This document shows positions 11,291 to 22,096 of a stretch of DNA of 64,000 nucleotides, piece after piece (the stretch's first letter is position 1; each line of letters starts with the position of its first letter). The DNA comes from Azolla caroliniana. Its lineage: Eukaryota > Polypodiophyta. The stretch is taken from positions 9,424,001 to 9,488,000 of the forward strand of contig JBHGNT010000004.1 in assembly GCA_043228905.1 (NCBI GenBank). Reading direction: 5' to 3'. The notes under the pieces were generated by a model. It was not told the origin of the DNA. It saw nothing but the letters and a program-made list of their open reading frames with translations, and did no database searches. Both the position numbers and the translations under genes were made by a program.

Positions 11291-14285
11291 GGGATGTACT
11301 CATGTAGAACTTTGTTCATTGCATTCATCATATGAGCAACTGAATCTGTCGCACCTTGAGGTAGAGTGCACATTCGAACCAATCCAATTGCTGTTTTCAT
11401 TGTTGTGATATTGCGACTATCAATTGCTAGCTGAAATTGGTCATATCTTGAATATAGGTCTCCCATAGAGTAAATAGCTCTCCCAACAAAAGCTTCTAAA
11501 AATTCATCAACGATCAGTCCAATTCCTTCATTTGAGATTGTGACTTTGTTGATTGGTTGTAGATCTTGAATAAATCTTGGAGAGCCATCTTTCTTTGGAA
11601 CAGTGAACCAACAGTTGGAATGTTGTGCGTTGGAAGGCTCTAAAATCTTTATCTTGACTTAATCCTTTAGTAGCTCCAACAACTGAAGCAATCGAGCTCT
11701 CCGTATTGCAATAGGTTTAAAATTCCAAGGAATATGAGGGATAGTAAATATTACCATTGGCATCACCACGTTTGGATCTACACAACCAATCTCCTCATAT
11801 TTGAATGCAAACGTTTTCGCATGCCTAAAGATCATTTCTTTGAAAGTCGAGATATCTGATTGCAGAAGAAATTCATCCCCTCCAATTCTCAAGTTATTTA
11901 TTGTCTCCGAAGTGAAGTGATGTCCGATCTTATGTATTAGTCGAAGCATAGGCTCGGTTGTTGCTGCCTTCATCTTCTCTTCGTTACCAATAGGTAATGG
12001 TACTGCAACAGGTTTGACCTTTTTATCTAATGTTTTGTATTTTTTATTACATAAACTTTCTACTTCTTCATATTTACAATTATACCTATCAATCTCGTAT
12101 TACATATCAATTGAGTTTACATGTATCTTTTTAACACTCTCATCATCCTCTTTCAAATACATTTCTAACTCTTCTATAGTATTTGCAAAAGAAATTTCTT
12201 CCATAACACTTTGAATCTGCTCTTCCATTTCAAGTACTCCATTACCTTTCAATGCTTGTTGAAACAAATTAGCATTCTTTGACAAGTTCCTCTTGCAGTC
12301 CTACATCCTAGTCACACATATAGCACCACTTTCAGAAACATGAAATGACTTATTCATATGTTGTAATGCCCCACATCAAGGTCTTTTAATAATGGGACTA
12401 TTGCAACCCTCATTTGCAACAGTCCTAGTCAAAAAACTAATTATTAAAATTGTCAGAGTCTTTCGGTATCGAATGATCACGAAGCTCTTGCTTGTTCCTC
12501 TCATGATTTGGGCGAAATGTCATAAACTATTCCGTTCGCCGTCCATCTTGGTTGCGGATCTTTGCATAGGCAGAACCATTGTCGAGGACTTTGGTCTCCA
12601 TCCGTACCATTGCGATGTATGGTTGCCCCAAGATTATTGGATAGGTAGATCCTTCTTGCACAAAGAAATGTTGATCTACCTCTATATCACCAATAATAAC
12701 CTTTACATTTGGGCATGCACCAAATAAATCTTCACTGACTGATGTGGCTGCTTTTACTCACCAACCATGCTGAGTATACATTAGCCATCTACCTTTCTTG
12801 TAAAAATTAGCACTCATTATAATTATTTCAGAACCATGATCAATAAGTGCCATCACCGAGTCTGGAACATTTCCAATCTTCACATGATGCTAAGTAGTGG
12901 CTCTTGCGCAACATTTGTGAGAGTAGTGCCTTCTTGTATATGTTGAACTTATCATTGAGGTTGATGCATGCTGAGAGTCAACAATGATATTGTTCGACTC
13001 GTTGTTCACCATTTCATATCCACCCTTGGATTTGTCTCTTTAACCTGCTCATTTACTTGCTTCTGTCTTCGCACAAATATCAATTATTTCATTATGAAAT
13101 TCCTTTTTTGCAATACCTAATACTTCTCTTAGTGTAAATTCTACTCGACTATCTAGTATTCTTGTTTCTAAAATTTTCTTTAATCTGTATTCTTTTCAAT
13201 ATGAAACATTAATTTGAATGAAGGACCAGATTTACCTTTATCGGCTTTTGCGTCCATCTCTTTTTTCTTTTGCTTTCTCTTGTTTAATGCTTCTTTGTAA
13301 GGCCAATCTCATCATTCGGCTTTTCCTTTTTTCTTCCATTATCACTTCATAGTCTCGGTGTTTTGCCATCTGAGCATAGATTGTCATAGCATCTATCGGA
13401 ACATCCCATCCAGTATTTTTCCTTACAAAATCTCTGGCAACACGAAGGTCTTCCATCTTCAGCTTTTGCTTTAGTGTGAAACTTATAACCTTCTCCCAAA
13501 GTGATGATCGACATGGCCTGTCATCAAGACACATTCCTGTTGTTGCCGAGTAGTACATTGCAGAAGCCTTTTTTGCTTCAACTTCTTCAAACTTAACCTT
13601 AACACCACCATCACCAAAGTTCATTGTAAGTGGACTTCTATTTTCAGTTAAGAAAATGTTACCATTTTTCCAATTGACCAAGTCTCGATTTTCGATGTCT
13701 TTATCTTCCGCACAATCACGGAATCAAAGTTCGAGACCATCACACCACATGCATCGAGGTCTAAATGGTTCCCTTGACCTTGAAGTCTAACCATTCTCAA
13801 GCTTTGCCACTTTAATTGTTTAATCTTTCATACTTTGTACTAAATCATCAAGCAAAGACTCACTCTTAGTTTCAATCATTTCTCGTGGTTGATGGACCAT
13901 TTTGTGTGATGGTTTTCGACCAAGTCTTTGAACTTCAATGTTTTGCTCAAGTCGATTTGTGATTCCCACATGTCGTATTTGTAGCATTGCACCATTCCTT
14001 TGCATTCTTTTCATAAATTTATTAAAAGCATTTGTTACCCCATTCCAATTTGCAGTTATACCATCCTCGGTATTTGGTACTTCAAGCATAAATTCCAATT
14101 CTTTTCTATATCTCTTGTCAACTGCCTACAAAAATAAAGCCATATTTTACCATGACAAAGAATTTCTTTCTTTTGGCTTTAATTGTCCATACAATCTATC
14201 AAACTCTTTTTTCATGTCAACTACAGATAATGCTTTATTTTCTTTTATGTCAACTACAGATAGTAACGCGAGGAAATCTTCACGG
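11291..14285 (-). pseudogene. Gypsy M: RT, protease and central gag remnants
   Basis: Reading right to left on the minus strand: central gag (14098-13820) and a Lys/Arg-rich gag segment (13681-13238), then a degraded protease zone (about 12950-12400), then RT. The RT has GCVDPNVVMPMVIFTIPHIPWNFKP (split at about 11800-11720) and LYSRYDQFQLAIDSR with CTLPQGATDSVAHMMNAM (11466-11330). F and J show the same blocks. Frames are broken many times and the base composition is AT-rich, so the copy is old. The left edge joins copia B at the GGGAT duplication. Confidence 0.75.
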
Positions 14286-15363
14286 TGTCGTGAAGATTTT
14301 CGGCTATGGTGTGAAAATTACATAAGACGTATGAAATCAAGTGTCAATCATATAAAACAATAATAGTGAATATACTGATTCTAAGTAAGTTTAATATCTT
14401 AGTACAAAAGACGAAGATCTTGAAGAGATGCACTTTACTACATAAGAAACAGACATCTAAGTGACAAGTTATGTGGTAGTGAAGTATGAGAAGGAAGAAG
14501 AGAAAAATAAAACTGTGAGATATCCCACAACTAAGCTATTGGATGAATGGGTGTGGCCTAGCTACTTGCAAAGGTTTTGCCCAACCAAAACCGGACCAAC
14601 AACGTAACCGGGACCCGGTGACCGAACGGTAACCAACATCCGGCAATGGAACCGGCATCCAACGACCAAATGGTAACCGGTATCCGGCATCTAGCGACGG
14701 AACCGGGATCCGGCGACCGACGGTAACTGGAGGCATCCGGCAATCGATGATAACCGGCGGCAACCGGCATCCGACAACCGGATAGATATATAAATAAATA
14801 TATATATATATGTATACACAAAGAGTGCAAGTGTGGATTCGAACCTTGCACCTCCTAGTTAAGAGTTAATAGGCTTACCACTAAGCCATAACATTTAGTT
14901 GAATTTTTATTTCTATCATTGTACTTTTACATGTAAATTCTAATACATGAGAGCTAAAATGAGTGACATGGTTATCATGCACCACATGTAATACATGAGC
15001 ACCAAATGGCAAACATGCATTTTATGCATGTCTTGTACCCTCACATGCATCATATGCATGAGAGCATCTATAAAAGAGGGGGATGAAAAAGAAGAATGGT
15101 TAGGCTCTTTTGGTTATGAAATTAAGAAGAAGAAAATTCGTTATCGAATTGATTGTGTAACTTGTTTCTGAAATCTAAAGTCAAGAGTTCTTAATCTCTC
15201 TCTCAATCTAAAATCAAGCGTTCTATCTTTTCTCAATCTCTCTCTCTTTCAATCTATCTTAATTCCTTTCTCGCTAAAGCTTGTGCCAACGTCGAATCCT
15301 TCCGGTCCAGAACCCCGACGGTTCTGCCTCACGATCCGCGTGTAGTGACGGATCTTCACGACA
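14286..15363 (+). repeat. 5' LTR of gypsy derivative N
   Basis: This LTR of about 1078 bp has inverted ends TGTCGTGAAG and CTTCACGACA. At 14590-14780 it holds many imperfect short repeats built on ACCGG and ATCCGG. A tRNA-like module lies at 14830-14890, and a CT-rich stretch with repeated TTCTTAATCTCTCTCTC near the 3' end. Confidence 0.75.
14830..14890 (-). other. tRNA-like module with A-box and B-box in N LTR
   Basis: The minus strand reads GGCTTAGTGGTAAGCC, a 5-bp D-arm-like hairpin matching a pol III A-box. About 34 bases further on is AGGTTCGAATCC, a perfect B-box or T-arm. A clean anticodon stem and a full acceptor stem are not formed, so this is a tRNA-derived piece rather than a functional tRNA gene. 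Confidence 0.55.
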
Positions 15364-15486
15364 TAATTAAGTGGTGAACCTGACGTGAAAGAGACGGTAG
15401 GAAGGATCAAGCGGAGATTAATACTTGGAGATGGCGTCCTCAAGGAACCAAGCAGGAGAGCTTGAAAGGATGATGGTAATCGTCGA

Positions 15487-15650
15487 AGAGTTCTTAATCT
15501 CTCTCTCAATCTAAAATCAAGAGTTCTATCTTTTCTCAATCTATCTTAATTCCTTTCTCGCTAAAGCTTGTGCCAATGTTGAATCCTTCCGGTTCAGAAC
15601 CCCGGCGGTTCCGCCTCACGATCCGTGCGTAGTGACGGATCTTCATGACA
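15487..15650 (+). repeat. Partial second LTR of N
   Basis: This segment repeats the last portion of the N LTR (compare 15184-15363) with scattered substitutions and one short deletion in the CT-rich tract. It ends CTTCATGACA. It is the 3' LTR remnant, joined directly to the leader. Confidence 0.78.
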
Positions 15651-15986
15651 ACAAGAATATTCAAACACAAGTGCTTCTTTGAATGCATTCCAATCCAAAC
15701 TATGCAATGCTTTTATTTAACGAATTCCATCTCCACTAATTTATAAAAGTTTGCTATCATATTGACATCATTCAGACAAGACATTTCCATTTCATCATAA
15801 TATATAGTGACATACTTTGAAATATTTGTGCCATCAAACACACCAATCTTCTTTTGGACTTCTCGTAAGGCATGAAATAATTGATCTTGATTCAATTTTT
15901 CAATAAATAACCTTACCGGTTCCATTGTACTCATACTTTCCATGTTGATGCGGATCTTTACTTTAGATGTCTCTTCTACTTCCTCG
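15651..15986 (-). pseudogene. Gypsy M: N-terminal gag
   Basis: A minus-strand frame starting near 15943 encodes about 76 residues, including KIGVFDGTNISKYVTIYYDEM. This matches the gag start of J (KIGQFNGKDVTSYLETYRAEM). It begins just after the M primer site and breaks at 15650, where derivative N is inserted. Confidence 0.72.
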
Positions 15987-16005
15987 TTTCACGTCGGGTT
16001 CACCA
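15987..16005 (-). other. Primer-binding site of gypsy M
   Basis: The minus strand reads TGGTGAACCCGACGTGAAA, 5 bases inside the LTR. The same 19-mer occurs beside the J LTR and, with one change, in N, so it identifies the family. I have not assigned the tRNA. Confidence 0.75.
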
Positions 16006-16283
16006 AATTGTGTCGTGATGTGGCTCGCCCAGAAGCGTAGCATTGCATACACAAAAGATATCGTGGAAGTGAGGGGAATCACTAGGATTATGGACGGAAA
16101 GGACGAAAGAGTAGAGATAGAGTAAATAGAGATCAACAAGATATGACAAGATAGGATATAGAATCATATTTCAAGGAATAAAAGAAATTTATAATTATTT
16201 GATGAAAGAGTTACAAAATGGTTATGAGCAACGTTGAACCTTCGATCTTTGTCTCACATCTTCACTTCAATATTTTGATGAAG

Positions 16284-16345
16284 ATAAGAATCGAACCTCC
16301 GCCCTTTCATTGCGAGTTGAGCACCACAACCATTAAGCTAGCTCT
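16284..16345 (-). other. tRNA-like module in M LTR
   Basis: On the minus strand an A-box-like GCTTAATGGTTGTGG is followed by a B-box-like GAGGTTCGATTC at tRNA-like spacing. Here the module lies in the same sense as its element, whereas in N and F it is antisense. No complete tRNA fold is visible. Confidence 0.5.
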
Positions 16346-16492
16346 TCTCTTGTCATTTCTTCTTCTGGTGCAGTTTCTATCTTATGATATCATCCAATAT
16401 AGTTCTTCGATTTCAATTCCTTCGATATCCCTTGTGACCATACTCCCTTCTCCTTTTATAGGGAAGAGATGGTTCTACATGTGGGCCATGTT

Positions 16493-16618
16493 GTGCACAT
16501 GTAGAGAGGCTCTTGAATGTGTGTTATATGGTGCACATGCTGAGAGACTCTTGCATGTGTGCTATATGGTGCACATGCCGAGAGACTCTTGAATGTGTGC
16601 TATATGGTGCACATGTGG
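16493..16618. repeat. 38-bp tandem repeat, about 3.3 copies
   Basis: Units beginning GTGCACATG start at 16493, 16531, 16569 and, partial, 16607, so the period is exactly 38 bp with few differences. It lies in the U3-side half of the M LTR. Confidence 0.92.
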
Positions 16619-16650
16619 TACATTTCATGGTTTTTTTATTTGCCTCGACA

Positions 16651-17061
16651 TATAATGTATAATATCATCATAGTGTGTTGTTAATATTATCTTTATGGAT
16701 TCAACAAATAGTCAAACTCGACCAAGCCGACAACATATCTGCCGACTTCAAATTGGTAGAAACTCCACTAATCGAACTCGAAGACAAAGCCACCAAAGAC
16801 AGAGCCGATTCGACAAGAGTTGAAGAAGACAAAGTCAACAAGATGCGAGTTGGAAACAAAACCGAGTCGACAAAGTCCATAGGGGACGACAACGTGACAC
16901 CACTGAAATCTCGACTTGGGGGTGGGTAGCTGATTGAGGACTTTGAACCTCTTATCTCGGCATCCAGGAGAGCTGGACGAGCTCGAAGGCAAACAGAGTT
17001 GTACCAACCAGGCCTCGACTATGTCAACACCGATGCAGGCGAACCAAGCACATATGAAGAA
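16651..17061 (+). pseudogene. Mosaic: gypsy pol tail joined to copia linker
   Basis: From about 16705 to 16926 a plus-strand frame (VKLDQADNIS, then Lys/Asp/Thr-rich sequence) ends in a polypurine tract (CTTGGGGGTGGG). It resembles the C-terminal tail after integrase in F, but no LTR follows. From about 16960 the sequence (RRAGRARRQTELY, GEPSTYEEAI) matches the copia segment just before RT, as in D1. The two pieces come from different superfamilies, and both are short and broken. Confidence 0.55.
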
Positions 17062-17428
17062 GCTATTGCCAGTGATGCCAATCGAATTCCAGGTACCCAA
17101 TTTGCAGATTCAAGTACGAGCCCAGCTACCAGAGGACAAATCTGAGCAAATACGGCTACAACAACTGCTAGAACTAGGCGAAACAAGGTTACGCAGTATG
17201 ACCATATTGGTGCAGGAATAGCAGCGGCGCAAAGCATTCGTGGACCGACGTCGACACGTGCGTGAAAATGATTTTACGGTTGGGAAAACAGTATTAGTGT
17301 TTCAAACACGCATGGGGCAAATGCCAAGAAAATTAAGATTCCGCTGGACAGACCCGTATTGGATAGTGGGAGCGGAACAGGGCACATTTCAACTTATCAC
17401 CTTGGCCAGGGAACTGCTACGACAAAAG
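17062..17428 (+). pseudogene. Gypsy L: integrase C-terminal part, split by D1
   Basis: The frame reads VMPIEFQVPNLQIQ, ELLELGETR, one stop, then QRRKAFVDRRRH, VGKTVLVFQTRMG and KLRFRWTDPYWIVG. That is the usual C-terminal order of a Ty3/gypsy integrase. It breaks at 17428 and continues without loss after D1 at 21676 (KVNGFRLKP, then PPNSFPAG). The N-terminal and catalytic parts are absent from this window for this copy. Confidence 0.82.
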
Positions 17429-17727
17429 TGTTGTGGACAAGGCCGTCAAAGCGGAAGTGCAAGCAACATTCGTGATGAAGAAGAACCTGTGTATGCATGA
17501 GCAAGATAGACATAGAGGGAGAGAGAGAGAGAGAGGCACAAAGGAAACGTTATATTCCAATAGCAATAGTTACAAATGACAACCAACCCTCACTAAAGGT
17601 TACAAAGTCACTTTATATAGTGACTGTCCTAGGGCAACTGCCCTTTATGCTATTTACAGAAATAGCCCGAACTTGGGCTGTCCAAAGGGACAATGTGAAT
17701 ATGGCCATTATACACTCGTATTCGACA
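17429..17727 (-). repeat. 3' LTR of copia D1
   Basis: This 299-bp LTR reads TGTCGAATACGAG to TTGTCCACAACA on the minus strand. TATATAAA lies at the complement of 17612-17619. A GGGGGAG polypurine tract abuts it at about 17728-17735. Confidence 0.93.
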
Positions 17728-17899
17728 CTCCCCCGTAATGGGCATATACATGGGTTATCTTAAAGATATACAAGTATATATACAAGGTTTCTCGGACAAA
17801 TCGGTTTTCTCAGAGTCGGCAAGCTCCGAAGACAGAAGACCGAATCGGTTGGGTCGGAATAGCTAAAGCCGATCCTCAGAGAACCGACGTCGGTGGTCC

Positions 17900-20066
17900 G
17901 AAACTGTCCTAGCTGAATCAGCTCCAAGTTGTTAGCGGCCACGACGCCGAGGATGAAACCGAGGGTCGTCATTTTCACCATTGGTGAAAAGATTTCGTCG
18001 AAGTCGACGCCATATTCTTGTCTAAATCCCTTCGCAACTAATTTGGCCTTGTACTTTGGGTTGGTCGAGTCGGATGTCTCATTTAGTCGATAGACCCACT
18101 TACACGGAAGAGCACATTGATTCTTCGGTAATTCGACCAAGTCCCAAGTTTTGTTTGCCCGAATGGAGTGCATTTCTGACTCCATCGCCAGATGCCAGGT
18201 GGTTGAATTGGCAGATGCCGATGCTTCTTCGTAAGACGTCGGTTCGCCGATGTCAGTAAAGAAAATTCCGGGAGAGTACCTTTCTAGAGGTTGCGACAGT
18301 CTCTCGGATCTGTGAGGTATGAGTGGATTGGTCACACTAGGTGTCGATGTCGGATGGTCGGGAGCCGAGCCATTCGGCTATGCCGAATTGGTGGATTCGG
18401 TGTGACAGTTGTCGGTTACCCGTGAAACCGATCTTGTGTTGTGGGCTGGGCCATCACGAAGGGTTGGCACTTTGGAAAATATTACCCTTCAGACTTCAAT
18501 AGGCCTTTCGGCCATTTTATGCATAACCGGCTCAATGAACACGACGTCGGAACTTCGGACGATTTGTCTGTGCTCGGGGTCCCAAAGTCGGTATCCGATT
18601 TCGCCGTCAGGTCCATACCCAAGGAAAACGCATTTCCTTGATCTTGGTTCGAGTTTCCGTTGATCGTCTTTTGGTATGAGGACATATGCCTCACAGCCGA
18701 AGATCCTAAGCTTGTCATAATTCGGCTTACTGCCGGTTCATATTTCCTGAGGTATTTGAAGTCCTAGAGGTCTACTTGGCGACATATTTATGATATGTAC
18801 TGCCGTAAGTAGAGCCTCCGCCCAAAAGCCATCCGACAGTCCGGAGTGTTAAAGCATGGATACTACGCGTTCTTGAATCGTCCGATTCATGCGTTCAGCA
18901 ATTCCGTTCTGCTCCGGACTATAGGGTGTTGTATATTCACGTCGAATGCCGCGTTCCCGGCAGAATTTGACGAATTCTTCAAACTTGAATTCTCCTCCAT
19001 TGTTGGTTCGGAGACATTTCAGTTTCCGACCGGTCTGATTTTCGACCATTTCAAGACATTCGGAGAAGATCGAGAACACCCGATCTTTGGTTCTAATGGG
19101 GTAAGCCCACACCTTCCGAGTCGAGTCGTCAATAAAACTAACGAAGTACAAAGCACCACCGAGAGACTGATGTGGCATTGGGCCACAGACGTCCGAGTGG
19201 ACCAAATCGAGGGGACTGAATTCTCTTGGTGCTGATGTCAGATGTGATGGGGCTACCTATTTGCCGTACTGGCAATGCTCACAGTATTGGTGATTCAAGA
19301 AGGAGAGTTTGGGGATGTAACCGGCTCTAGATAGGTGCGTTATGCCGGCCTTGCTGAGGTGTCCAAGTCGTCCATGCCATAACGATGACACGGGGATATC
19401 TACCAAAAATAAGTCACCCTCTTTGAGTGTGACATATAAAGGATACAAGGAATGTACCTTTGGTCCTCGAGCAAGCAGGAGGCTCCCTTTGTGGAGTGTC
19501 CACCCTCCTGATGAGAATCCAGCACGGATGCCGGCTTCGTCAAACTGTCCGACTAAGATCAGGGGTCTTGAGAGCTCAGGAACGTGTCAGACGTTGTGTA
19601 GTACGAGCGTAGAGCCACCCGAAAGGTTGAGCTCTACGGTGCTGATTCTGATTATAGCACAATGTTGGGAGTTTCCTACTCGAACTGAGTCGGAGTGCCG
19701 GTTCGAGTATTACCGATACTGAGATCGGTGAGGTGTCACATGATACAATGCGCCCGAGTCCAAGAGCCATGTGCTCGATTCCTCAGTCGTAAGCACAACT
19801 TCTGATTCGATTGGGTTCTCTATGGACAATATGTTCGGGTCGGTCATCAAAATTTCAGCTGAAGAGCCGACGTAGGTGACCTCCTCATGCGGGCTACTCT
19901 TCTGATCCGCTCTCTGAGCTTTGTCGGTTTTTGCTTTGAGTGCCCGGTAGTCGACTTTGATTTGTCCCGGTTTCTTGCAGTAGTTGCAGATTCGGTTGTC
20001 CCGGGACTTGCTTCGGCTTCGCTGATTGTTCGGCGGTCGGGAAGAACTTCGTCCCCAGTTGTTTGG
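17900..20066 (-). pseudogene. pol of copia D1 (protease, integrase, RT start)
   Basis: Protease carries STWLLDSGALYHVT (about 19770-19730). Integrase has an HHCC segment (LWHGRLGHLS, CEHCQYGK; 19430-19257) and a core with HSDVCGP, FIDDSTRKVW, LRTNNGGEF and YSPEQNG (19205-18890). The second catalytic Asp, normally in TDNGG, reads Asn here. The pre-RT linker and the first RT block (LPCKWVYRLNE, EYGVDFDEIFSPMVKM) end at about 17900. There RT stops and a 3' leader shared with D2 begins. Palm motif and RNase H are deleted. Confidence 0.87.
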
Positions 20067-20693
20067 TCAGTCGGTCAAACCTTGTACTACGTAAGCTTCA
20101 TTTGCCAAGTCTTTGGCGGAAGACTTTCTCCGAGCTGCTTCAGTCAAGATTGCGCTCGTGACTTCGGAGTACTTAACGGCAGCTGTTGAAGCATTGCACA
20201 CGGTTGTAACGAAAGTTTCCCATGAAGAGGGGAGACTACTCATGAGTATCATTGCTCTGAGTTCATCCTCCATTGCCGCCCCCTGAGACGAGATTTGGGA
20301 GCTTATGCTTTCGTACTCATTGAGGTGTGCCTGAACCGAATCGATTTCTTTCATCCGCAACTTGTATAGGCACCGGATCATATACATCTTCGTTGCGGCG
20401 ACCTTCTTTTCATAAGTTTCCGATAGTGTTTTCCAAAGTTCAAACGTTGTCGTGCATGATTGCACTGTGAAGTACACTGACTCCGACAAGTGCATCCGAA
20501 TCGTGGCTCGGACAATTCTGTCCAGCTTTAGCCACTCGTTTGCCTTGTATGCTTCTAGAGGATTTTCATTCTCAAGCGGGTCTGTTTGACACTTGACTAT
20601 AAGATAGTCTTGCATTTGTTCCTTGCAGAAGTTGAAGTTCGAACCGTCGAACCTCCTTAGACTCATCTCCGATGAGTTGGATGTTGATGCCAT
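20067..20693 (-). pseudogene. gag (N-terminal two thirds) of copia D1
   Basis: An open frame of 208 residues starts MASTSNSSEMSLRRFDGSNF and shows the copia gag pattern: WLKLDRIVRATIRMHLS, LWKTLSETYEKK and ILMSSLPSSWETF. After a stop at about 20067 the frame continues into a zinc-knuckle-like CNYCKKPGQIKVDY. There the His of the CX2CX4HX4C motif is lost, so nucleic-acid binding is probably impaired. Confidence 0.85.
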
Positions 20694-21359
20694 CTAATTC
20701 GGTTTCGGTTTGGAAGACTCAGTTTGGAGTTGACTACGAACCTTAGTGGGGTGCAGCCGGTTGGCTCACCCGATATCGTTCTAGTCGGTTTTGAACCTGA
20801 GTCGGTTTGGTTTCGGATACTTGTTGCTGAACCTGCTCGGAGTGACTCCGGTAACTTGAGGAACAAAACCGGTTGGTCTTCCCGAATGTTGCCGAGTCGG
20901 AGTGAGCCCGGTTAGCTTCCGATTGTATGCCGAATACCGATTACACGAAACCGATTGTTTGGGTCGATTCTGCTTCGGATGACTGCAGCAATGAGAGGGA
21001 CGGATCCAACTGATCCTCCCGAATGTCGATCAGCCGAGTGAAGCATGAAGTGGTTGTTGCTAGGAGACCAATCTGTAGCGGGTGGTTACAACAAGCGGGT
21101 GAATAGTGTCCGGTGACCTATTCGAATGCCTTTTAACCGAATGAAGCACGATTGGGTCGGGTGTTGCACATGGAGCTCCCCTCAAGCGGTTACAATCACA
21201 GGAACAGAGTACAACCGGTTGGCTTACTCCAGTTTGTGATTTAACACAGTGAGATGCGAGCTTTTTGTTTGTCTTCTCCCTTCTCTGTTCTTCAAAGAAA
21301 ACAAAAACAGAATGTTGTGTTGTACGATGACGGCCGATAGCGGGTTGAAGAACCTCCAA

Positions 21360-21372
21360 CGCTCTGATACCA
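21360..21372 (-). other. Primer-binding site of copia D1
   Basis: The minus strand reads TGGTATCAGAGCG two bases inside the LTR, matching initiator Met tRNA. Confidence 0.88.
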
Positions 21373-21374
21373 AA

Positions 21375-21675
21375 TGTTGTGGACAAGGCCGTCAATGCAG
21401 AAGTGCAAGCAACATTCGTGATGAAGAAGAACCTGTGTATGCATGAGCAAGATAGACACAGAGGGAGAGAGAGAGAGAGAGAGGCACAAAGGAAACGTTA
21501 TATTCCAATAGCAACAGTTACAAATGACAACCAACCCTCACTAAAGGTTACAAAGTCACTTTATATAGTGACTGTCCTAGGGCAACTGCCCTTTATGCTA
21601 TTTACAGAAATAGCCTGAACTTGGGTTGTCCAAAGGGACAGTGTGAATACGGCCATTATACACTCATATTCGACA
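21375..21675 (-). repeat. 5' LTR of copia D1
   Basis: This 301-bp copy is very similar to the left LTR; differences include the length of the GA run and several substitutions. It abuts the primer site and the AAAAG duplication. Confidence 0.93.
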
Positions 21676-22096
21676 AAAAGGTGAATGGGTTTCGCCTTAA
21701 ACCTTAATTGGGATCTACGCCACCTAACTCGTTTCCCGCCGGATAGGACAAAGCCGGAGAATCCACGGAGTAAGTATAGGTCCCTACTTGTACTATAGTG
21801 TAAAAATAAGATTGTATGTAATAGTTACAAAAGAAAAAAGAGAGAGAAGATAGTGACACTATTAAAAGGACTTAAGGCATGCACAAACTTCTAAACCAAG
21901 AACACATGACACCACGATGGCTCACTGACCAATGAACCCTAGGCCACAAAAAGAAGAAAATAGAAGGTTTTCTACACAATATAGAAATCAACCTTCTAAC
22001 TCTCATTACCCTCATCGCTCCCCTCACTCACCCTCCACTCCATCATATCACAGAGCTCAAGTTCGCCATAGCCAGCAGTCCTCACCCACTAGCCAT
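21676..22096 (+). other. Gypsy L: end of integrase and spacer
   Basis: The first 50 bases finish the integrase tail. The remainder, to about 22096, has no conserved domain I recognise and joins integrase to the extra 3' ORF. A Pro/Ser/His-rich frame starting at 21932 lies here but shifts away before the conserved part of that ORF. Confidence 0.5.

Larger units (their letters stand above)
14286..15650 (+). mobile_element. Internally deleted gypsy derivative N (LTR, leader, partial LTR)
   Basis: A plus-strand LTR (14286-15363) starts TGTCGTGAAG and ends CTTCACGACA. A primer site TGGTGAACCTGACGTGAAA (15372-15390), about 95 bp of leader and then a second copy of the LTR's last 165 bp (15487-15650) follow. 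All protein-coding sequence is absent. The primer site places it in the F/M/J family. It interrupts gag of M, which resumes on both sides. I could not identify a clean target duplication. Confidence 0.75.
5116..16650 (-). mobile_element. Ty3/gypsy element M (same family as F and J), split by A, B and N
   Basis: Minus strand. A 5' LTR (16650-16011) and a primer site TGGTGAACCCGACGTGAAA (16005-15987) are followed by gag, protease, RT, RNase H and integrase pieces down to 5116. Copia B interrupts RT, the LTR derivative N interrupts gag, and copia A cuts integrase. Its order and motifs match F and J. The coding part is AT-richer than F or J and has many stops, so M looks like the oldest copy of the family here. 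No 3' LTR is seen, because the downstream side of A is unrelated. Confidence 0.8.
16011..16650 (-). repeat. 5' LTR of gypsy M
   Basis: About 640 bp. On the minus strand it starts TGTCGAGGC and ends CATCACGACA, next to the primer site. A TATAAAAG box lies at about 16452-16460 (complement). It also holds a 38-bp tandem repeat (16493-16618) and a tRNA-like module (16284-16345). Confidence 0.75.
17429..21675 (-). mobile_element. Ty1/copia element D1 with both LTRs and target duplication
   Basis: LTRs at 17429-17727 and 21375-21675 flank minus-strand gag and pol. The 5-bp duplication AAAAG is perfect (17424-17428 and 21676-21680), and removal restores the integrase frame of gypsy L. The primer site is at 21360-21372 and a polypurine tract lies beside the left LTR. 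Most of RT and all RNase H are deleted, so D1 could move only if helped by another copy. D2 at 51.8 kb is the same family. Confidence 0.94.

Noticed and set aside
14536-14851. Minus-strand ORFs rich in Pro, Arg and Asp repeats
   Set aside because: They are translations of the ACCGG-type repeats in the N LTR and have no conserved domain.
14830-14890. Functional tRNA gene
   Set aside because: A-box and B-box are present, but the anticodon and acceptor stems do not pair properly; the same holds at 16284-16345 and 31441-31500.
16493-16618. CRISPR-like array
   Set aside because: Units are contiguous tandem copies without unique spacers and lie in a retrotransposon LTR.
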